From Holdemanella porci (lineage in GTDB: Bacteria > Bacillota_I > Bacilli_A > Erysipelotrichales > Erysipelotrichaceae): a stretch of 10,532 bases of DNA. Below are positions 6,686-10,532 of the stretch, piece by piece. The notes under the pieces are model-generated. The model was not told the DNA's origin, did not search any database, and saw nothing but the letters and a program-made list of their open reading frames with translations. Made by a program: the position numbers and the translations under genes. The stretch is taken from NCBI RefSeq assembly GCF_019052655.1, contig NZ_JAHQVB010000066.1, positions 1 through 10,532 of the forward strand. The letters run 5' to 3'. How positions within the stretch are numbered: position 1 is the first letter of the stretch; every line of letters starts with the position of its first letter.

Positions 6686-7174
6686 ATGAAAAATTATACA
6701 TTCCCAAAGTGGACCGAACTACCCGAAATTGACCTATATATGGACCAAGTGATCACCTACATCAATGAGAAATTAAAAGATACTTATTTCTATGATGAAA
6801 AGTTCATCACCAAAGCCATGATCAACAACTATGTCAAAACCGGTATTGTCCATCCACCCGTCAAAAAACACTACACAAAAAGTCATTTAGCCTACTTTTT
6901 AGTTTTAACCATCCTAAAAAGATGTTATTCCATGCAACAAATCACATCTTTACTTCATATTTATACTAATATAAAAGATTCAACCATCGAACAAGCCTAT
7001 GACTTATTTATATCTCGATTTGAAGATTCATTAAATGACGTTTTTAAAAACAATCGAAATACAATCCTATTTGAAAACGCCAATTACGAACAAAAATTAA
7101 TGGATAATGTCATTCAATGCATCATCTATAAGATGCATACTGAATACACACTTAAAAGCTATGAAACAAAGTAG
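6686..7174 (+). CDS. DUF1836 domain protein, putative MerR-like DNA-binding regulator
   Basis: This 162-residue protein matches the DUF1836 family of low-GC Gram-positives by recall of its pattern. The key stretch is FITKAMINNYVKTGIVHPP (about 40-58), followed by the basic YTKSHLAYFLVLTILKR (63-79). This resembles the helix-turn-helix plus wing and second helix of MerR-type N-terminal domains. The remainder is helical and acidic, with no ligand domain I recognise. I start at the ATG at 6686; a GTG at 6653 would add 11 residues but has no Shine-Dalgarno, and the -10 box would fall inside it. The chosen ATG also has no Shine-Dalgarno, consistent with a leaderless mRNA. It is divergent from degV and convergent with ilvE. 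The targets are unknown; its own promoter region is the obvious candidate. Confidence 0.85.
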   Translation: MKNYTFPKWTELPEIDLYMDQVITYINEKLKDTYFYDEKFITKAMINNYVKTGIVHPPVKKHYTKSHLAYFLVLTILKRCYSMQQITSLLHIYTNIKDSTIEQAYDLFISRFEDSLNDVFKNNRNTILFENANYEQKLMDNVIQCIIYKMHTEYTLKSYETK

Positions 7175-7194
7175 AGAAAGACCATCTCTACTTT
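7168..7194 (+). terminator. Terminator hairpin of the DUF1836 gene
   Basis: A perfect 10-bp stem, AAAGTAGAGA with TCTCTACTTT, encloses a 7-nt loop and is followed by ATTTAT. The stop codon TAG (7172-7174) is inside the 5' arm. The trailing T-tract is interrupted, so efficiency may be moderate; a second hairpin follows at 7208-7240. Confidence 0.65.
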
Positions 7195-7207
7195 ATTTAT
7201 ACACACA

Positions 7208-7240
7208 AAAAGGAAGATGTACAATGTACGCCTTCCTTTT
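7208..7240. terminator. Terminator hairpin between DUF1836 and ilvE, acting mainly on ilvE
   Basis: A 9-bp stem, AAAAGGAAG (7208-7216) with CTTCCTTTT (7232-7240), continues after one mismatch into an inner GTAC/GTAC helix around an AAT loop. On the minus strand it begins one base after the ilvE stop and ends in TTTTTG. On the plus strand it is a back-up for the DUF1836 gene, ending in TTTTATTAG. Confidence 0.8.
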
Positions 7241-7241
7241 A

Positions 7242-8303
7242 TTAGTCAACTACAACAGTCCATCCATAAGGATCCGCAATTGTTCCCCATTGAATACCTG
7301 TCAAAGTATCATATAACTTTTGTGTTAATTCACCCGTTTTAAAATCAGAAACAGTAACTTTATCACCCTTGTAGTACAATTCACCAATTGGACTAATTAC
7401 GGCAGCCGTACCTGTTCCCCAAGCTTCTTGTAGCTTACCATTGTGACCTGCTTCCATCAATTCATCCACAGACAAATGTCTTTCTTCGATTTCATATCCC
7501 CAGTCTTTTAAGATATGTAAAATAGAATCACGAGTAACACCAGGAAGTACTGTACCTTCGCATGGAGCTGTCACAATCTTATTATCAATTTCAAACATAA
7601 CGTTCATTGAACCAACTTCTTCAATGTATTTACGGTGAACTCCATCCAACCATAAGACTTGAGAATAACCCAATTCTTCAGCTTTTACTTGAGCAGCTAA
7701 ACTACCTGCATAGTTTCCACCACATTTTGTAAATCCAGTACCACCTTTTGTAGCACGAACATATTCGTCTTCTACATAGATCTTAACAGGATTTACACCT
7801 TCGGCATAGTAAGCACCCACTGGAGAACAGATAATCATAAATTTATAATGACTTGCCGCATGTACACCAATCGCAGCTTCTGTCGCAAACATGAATGGAC
7901 GAATATATAAAGATTCACCCTCACCTGTTGGAATCCAGTCTTCTGAATACTTCACAATTGTTTTTACAGCTTCCACAAACATATCTACAGGTAAAGTAGG
8001 CATACTCAAACGTTTATTGGAGTTCGCAAAACGCTTCGCATTCATTTCAGGTCTAAACAATTGAACCTTACCATCCTTAGTACGATAGGCCTTTAAACCT
8101 TCAAATGTTTCTTGTGCATAGTGCAATACCATACTTGCTGGATCAAATTCTAATGGTCCATAAGGTATGACTCTGGCATCATGCCATTCTTGACCAGCAT
8201 CCCAATCCATCACAAACATATAGTCTGTGTAATATTTACCAAAGCCTAAAGCTCCAGTTGGTTTTTCTTTTAAGTTTTTACTTTCTACAAATTGTACTTC
8301 CAT
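7242..8303 (-). CDS. ilvE: Branched-chain-amino-acid aminotransferase
   Basis: This PLP-dependent class IV aminotransferase interconverts leucine, isoleucine and valine with their 2-keto acids, using glutamate/2-oxoglutarate. The 353-residue length fits the longer, eukaryote-like BCAT type rather than the roughly 309-residue E. coli form. Visible are YAQETFEGLKAYR (62-74), the PLP lysine in TKCGGNYAGS (K193), EEVGSMNVMF (228-237), LPGVTRDSIL (253-262) and WGTGTAAVISPIG (295-307). I start at the ATG at 8303 because AGAGGA lies 7 nt upstream; the ATG at 8327 precedes this Shine-Dalgarno and sits at the predicted transcription start. The gene lies 68 nt downstream of the aminopeptidase gene, with its own promoter and a CodY-like box. 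No ilv or leu biosynthesis genes are adjacent, so degradation and synthesis are both possible. Confidence 0.96.
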   Translation of the reverse strand: MEVQFVESKNLKEKPTGALGFGKYYTDYMFVMDWDAGQEWHDARVIPYGPLEFDPASMVLHYAQETFEGLKAYRTKDGKVQLFRPEMNAKRFANSNKRLSMPTLPVDMFVEAVKTIVKYSEDWIPTGEGESLYIRPFMFATEAAIGVHAASHYKFMIICSPVGAYYAEGVNPVKIYVEDEYVRATKGGTGFTKCGGNYAGSLAAQVKAEELGYSQVLWLDGVHRKYIEEVGSMNVMFEIDNKIVTAPCEGTVLPGVTRDSILHILKDWGYEIEERHLSVDELMEAGHNGKLQEAWGTGTAAVISPIGELYYKGDKVTVSDFKTGELTQKLYDTLTGIQWGTIADPYGWTVVVD

Positions 8304-8332
8304 AAATTTGTCCTCTTTTCTAAACACCTATG

Positions 8333-8361
8333 ATAATACCATGTTCTGTAAATTATTTCAA
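8333..8361 (-). promoter_or_regulatory. Promoter of ilvE
   Basis: On the minus strand TTGAAA (8356-8361), a 17-bp spacer and TATTAT (8333-8338), with an extended -10 (TGGTATTAT). The start is predicted near 8326, giving a leader of about 22 nt. It lies entirely in the gap after the aminopeptidase gene. No hairpin was seen in this gap, so read-through from proC-pepA may add to expression. Confidence 0.75.
8340..8354 (-). promoter_or_regulatory. CodY-box-like sequence in the ilvE promoter
   Basis: Minus-strand AATTTACAGAACATG agrees with the CodY consensus AATTTTCWGAAAATT at 12 of 15 positions. It fills the spacer between the -35 and -10, where binding would block RNA polymerase. CodY senses branched-chain amino acids and controls ilvE homologues in Bacilli. 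Three mismatches in A/T-rich DNA can arise by chance, and codY is not in the window. Confidence 0.35.
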
Positions 8362-8371
8362 CTTGTTGCAT

Positions 8372-9661
8372 TTATTTACATTCATTTTCAAGAAAATGAA
8401 CAATTGTCTCAATCATAACACCTGTAGCCACTTCATCCTTATCGCTCGTTCCTGCAATGTCCAAGTGAATCCACTTAGTGCCTTCCTCAATAAATTCTTC
8501 TAAGAAAGCCGCAGCCAAACTTGCATTTCCACCCAAAGTCTTTGAATTGATCAAATCCGCTACCTTTGAACACTTCAATTCTGAATGGAAATATTCATCC
8601 ACAGGCAAACGCCAAATCTGTTCTTTTGTAGCTTTTGAAGCCCCTAGGAAAGGCAAATAGAAACTATCATCATTACTAAAGATTCCAGTATATGTACTAC
8701 CTAAAGCACGTACACAAGCCCCAGTTAAAGTCGCCATATCGATCACGCGTGAAGCCCCTAATTTTTGTGCCATTGTCAAGGCATCTGCCAAAATCAATCT
8801 TCCTTCTGCATCGGTATTTGTGACTTCAATCGTTTTACCACTTAAACTTGTGATCACATCCCCATCGACAAATCCATGTCCATTGATTTTATTTTCAGTA
8901 ATTGGTAAAACACAAACTACATTCTTTTCCACCTTTAATTCAGCAAGTAACTCCAATGCACAAAGCATATTGGCAGCCCCACACATATCATACTTCATAC
9001 CATGCATATTTGACTTGATATTGTAGCCACCCGCATCATATGTAAGACCCTTACCAACAAGAGCTGTATAGTCTTCGTCTTGCTTACCACCATCATAACG
9101 AATAACCACCATAAAACATGGTCTGTCAGAACCTTGATTGACAGCTAAAAGAGCACCGGCACCAATTTCTTCTAAATCGTCTTGTGCTAATACTTCAATT
9201 TCCATATCATACTTTTCAGCCACAAGCTTCGCTTCATCCACCAAATGATCTGGTGTTAAAAAATTTGCGGGCATATCACTCATTTCACGCGCATGATTAA
9301 CAATACGAGCTACTGTTTTACCTTTTTCAAATTCATCTTTAAAATCATCACTCTCTAAATCATACACCTTAGTATCTTTATAGCTATAAGCACCATACAC
9401 TAAGCCAAAACCAGCTGCATACGCCGTATTTTCAGTGGCATACACCAAATAATCATCTGCCTCTACTTTACTGAAAGCTTCCTTGATATTCTTCTTACCA
9501 TCACCCAAACCAACGACAACAACTTTTTCGCAATCCAATTGATTTAATGTATGAATTGTTGTAATCTTACCAAATTCTAAATCCAATTTTACATCTTTAA
9601 AAGCCGCTAAACTTTCCGGTAAAGTCTCTCCTTCAAACAATCCGATACAAATATTTTTCAT
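8372..9661 (-). CDS. pepA: M17 family leucyl aminopeptidase (cytosol aminopeptidase)
   Basis: This cytosolic, two-metal metallopeptidase removes N-terminal amino acids from peptides. It has 429 residues, shorter than E. coli PepA (503), with a reduced N-terminal macro-like domain (about 1-120) and a full catalytic domain. By motif alignment the metal ligands are K204 and D209 (VGKGLTYDAGG), D225 (MKYDMCGAA), and D284 and E286 (NTDAEGRLILAD); catalytic K216 and R288 are present. NFLTPDHL (133-140) is the usual start of the catalytic domain. The loop before the NTDAEGR motif reads NGHGFVDGD, where most M17 enzymes have an RPGD sequence. It starts 3 nt after the proC stop, with GGAGGG inside the end of proC, so the two are co-translated. 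Family is certain; peptide preference is unknown, and the symbol is by family analogy. Confidence 0.94.
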   Translation of the reverse strand: MKNICIGLFEGETLPESLAAFKDVKLDLEFGKITTIHTLNQLDCEKVVVVGLGDGKKNIKEAFSKVEADDYLVYATENTAYAAGFGLVYGAYSYKDTKVYDLESDDFKDEFEKGKTVARIVNHAREMSDMPANFLTPDHLVDEAKLVAEKYDMEIEVLAQDDLEEIGAGALLAVNQGSDRPCFMVVIRYDGGKQDEDYTALVGKGLTYDAGGYNIKSNMHGMKYDMCGAANMLCALELLAELKVEKNVVCVLPITENKINGHGFVDGDVITSLSGKTIEVTNTDAEGRLILADALTMAQKLGASRVIDMATLTGACVRALGSTYTGIFSNDDSFYLPFLGASKATKEQIWRLPVDEYFHSELKCSKVADLINSKTLGGNASLAAAFLEEFIEEGTKWIHLDIAGTSDKDEVATGVMIETIVHFLENECK

Positions 9662-9664
9662 ATC

Positions 9665-10471
9665 CTATTTTCCCTCCGTCATTTTCTTTGATTTTTCACC
9701 ACAAACACGCATAGCCGATTCAACACTCGCTCTAAAACCCATTCTTTCCAGCTCGCAAACCGCATCAATCGTTGTTCCACCAGGTGAACAAACCATATCT
9801 TTTAAGGTACCTGGATGCATACCTGTTTCTAAGACCATCTTTGCACTTCCCAAAACGGCTTGTGCCGCAAATGTATAAGCCTGAGTTCGAGGTAAGCCTT
9901 GTGCCACAGCTGCATCTGCCATCGCTTCAATAAACATAAATACATAGGCAGGACTTGAACCACTCACACTGGTTACAGCATCCATCATGGTTTCTTCAAC
10001 CACTTCACATTTGCCAAAACTATTAAAGATAGACTGAACACAAACTTTATCTTCTTCAGTAACCAAATCATCAAACGAAATAGCACTCATCGCAGATAAT
10101 ACCAATGCGGGCGTATTCGGCATTGCCTTAATCACCTTTATATCTTTGCCAAAGTATGTCTTCACATCTAAAATGGTTACACCTGCCGCAATATCCACAA
10201 TAATCACATCGGATTTGACACTGTCCTTGATTTTTTCAATCACCTTTGGATAATGTTTCGGCTTCACACTCAACACCAATACATCACTATTTTTTGCTAC
10301 TTTTTTTTCATCTAAACTCGTTTCGACTCCATACTTTTCATGTAGTACATCTAAATTTTCCTGGTGATGATCACACACCCAAACTGTATTAAATACATGA
10401 TTCTGACAGATTCCTTCAATCATGGCTTTACCCATGTTTCCAGCACCAATAAAACCTATTGTTTCTCGCAT
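9665..10471 (-). CDS. proC: Pyrroline-5-carboxylate reductase
   Basis: This enzyme catalyses the last step of proline synthesis: NAD(P)H-dependent reduction of 1-pyrroline-5-carboxylate to L-proline in the cytosol. The 268-residue length is typical. The N-terminal Rossmann motif is GFIGAGNMGKAM (6-17), followed by KAMPNTPALV (115-124), SGSSPAYVF (170-178) and the family signature CSPGGTTIDAVCELE (228-242). The start at 10471 (MRETIGFIGAGNMG) places the Rossmann strand as in other family members and follows AGGGG by 4 nt. A start at 10501 adds ten unconserved residues and overlaps the candidate -10. It heads a unit with the aminopeptidase gene. No proA or proB is in the window; ornithine cyclisation could also feed it. 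Confidence 0.96.
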   Translation of the reverse strand: MRETIGFIGAGNMGKAMIEGICQNHVFNTVWVCDHHQENLDVLHEKYGVETSLDEKKVAKNSDVLVLSVKPKHYPKVIEKIKDSVKSDVIIVDIAAGVTILDVKTYFGKDIKVIKAMPNTPALVLSAMSAISFDDLVTEEDKVCVQSIFNSFGKCEVVEETMMDAVTSVSGSSPAYVFMFIEAMADAAVAQGLPRTQAYTFAAQAVLGSAKMVLETGMHPGTLKDMVCSPGGTTIDAVCELERMGFRASVESAMRVCGEKSKKMTEGK

Positions 10472-10485
10472 AATACCCCTGGTAT

Positions 10486-10513
10486 ATTGTAATTGACCCA
10501 TCTAGCTGGTCAT
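10486..10513 (-). promoter_or_regulatory. Weak candidate proC promoter with inverted repeat
   Basis: On the minus strand ATGACC (10508-10513), a 16-bp spacer and TACAAT (10486-10491). The predicted start near 10479-10480 would leave a very short leader with the AGGGG site at its 5' end. TGACC and GGTCA (10494-10498 and 10508-10512) form an inverted repeat over the spacer. The -35 is poor, and a promoter outside the window is equally possible. Confidence 0.3.
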
Positions 10514-10532
10514 TTACAACATACATCTCCTT

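Overview
The window comes from a low-GC, A+T-rich Gram-positive bacterium (Bacillota). The Shine-Dalgarno sites are strong, several -10 boxes are extended, and the mraZ-rsmH-ftsL-pbp order is the Firmicutes form. A MraZ-box array of the type known from mollicutes, together with the mix of genes, makes an Erysipelotrichia-like member the best guess. That placement is inference, because there is no rRNA or other phylogenetic marker here.

Region 1 (1-3980, minus strand) is the start of the division and cell wall (dcw) cluster, read right to left: mraZ (regulator), rsmH (16S rRNA methyltransferase), an ftsL-like divisome gene and a class B penicillin-binding protein with two PASTA domains. A GAAA-loop hairpin overlaps the PBP stop codon and probably ends or attenuates this unit, so the usual next genes (mraY, murD and so on) do not follow directly. 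In front of mraZ are four MraZ-box-like heptamers spaced exactly 10 bp apart.

Region 2 (about 3980-5735) is a divergent control region with A/T palindromes, a cre-like site and a near-consensus extended -10 promoter. It drives an LctP-family lactate permease on the plus strand. The permease converges on a DegV-family fatty-acid-binding protein gene, and the two share a perfect 12-bp hairpin that contains the degV stop codon.

Region 3 (5728-7244) holds degV (minus) and, divergent from it, a small DUF1836 protein gene that looks like a MerR-type DNA-binding regulator. The regulator has no Shine-Dalgarno site. Its predicted transcription start falls on its ATG, so its mRNA may be leaderless. 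An inverted repeat between the two genes is a plausible operator.

Region 4 (7208-10532, minus strand) is amino-acid metabolism: proC (proline synthesis) and an M17 leucyl aminopeptidase gene 3 nt apart, then ilvE (branched-chain aminotransferase) behind its own strong promoter, with a CodY-box-like sequence in the spacer. Together these genes release amino acids from peptides, interconvert branched-chain amino acids with their keto acids, and make proline.

No rRNA, tRNA, insertion sequence, prophage or CRISPR array was seen. Most of the window is ordinary core genome. The interesting signals are regulatory, and no new multi-gene system is supported. No gene-free stretch exceeds 300 bases; the longest is 3929-4155.
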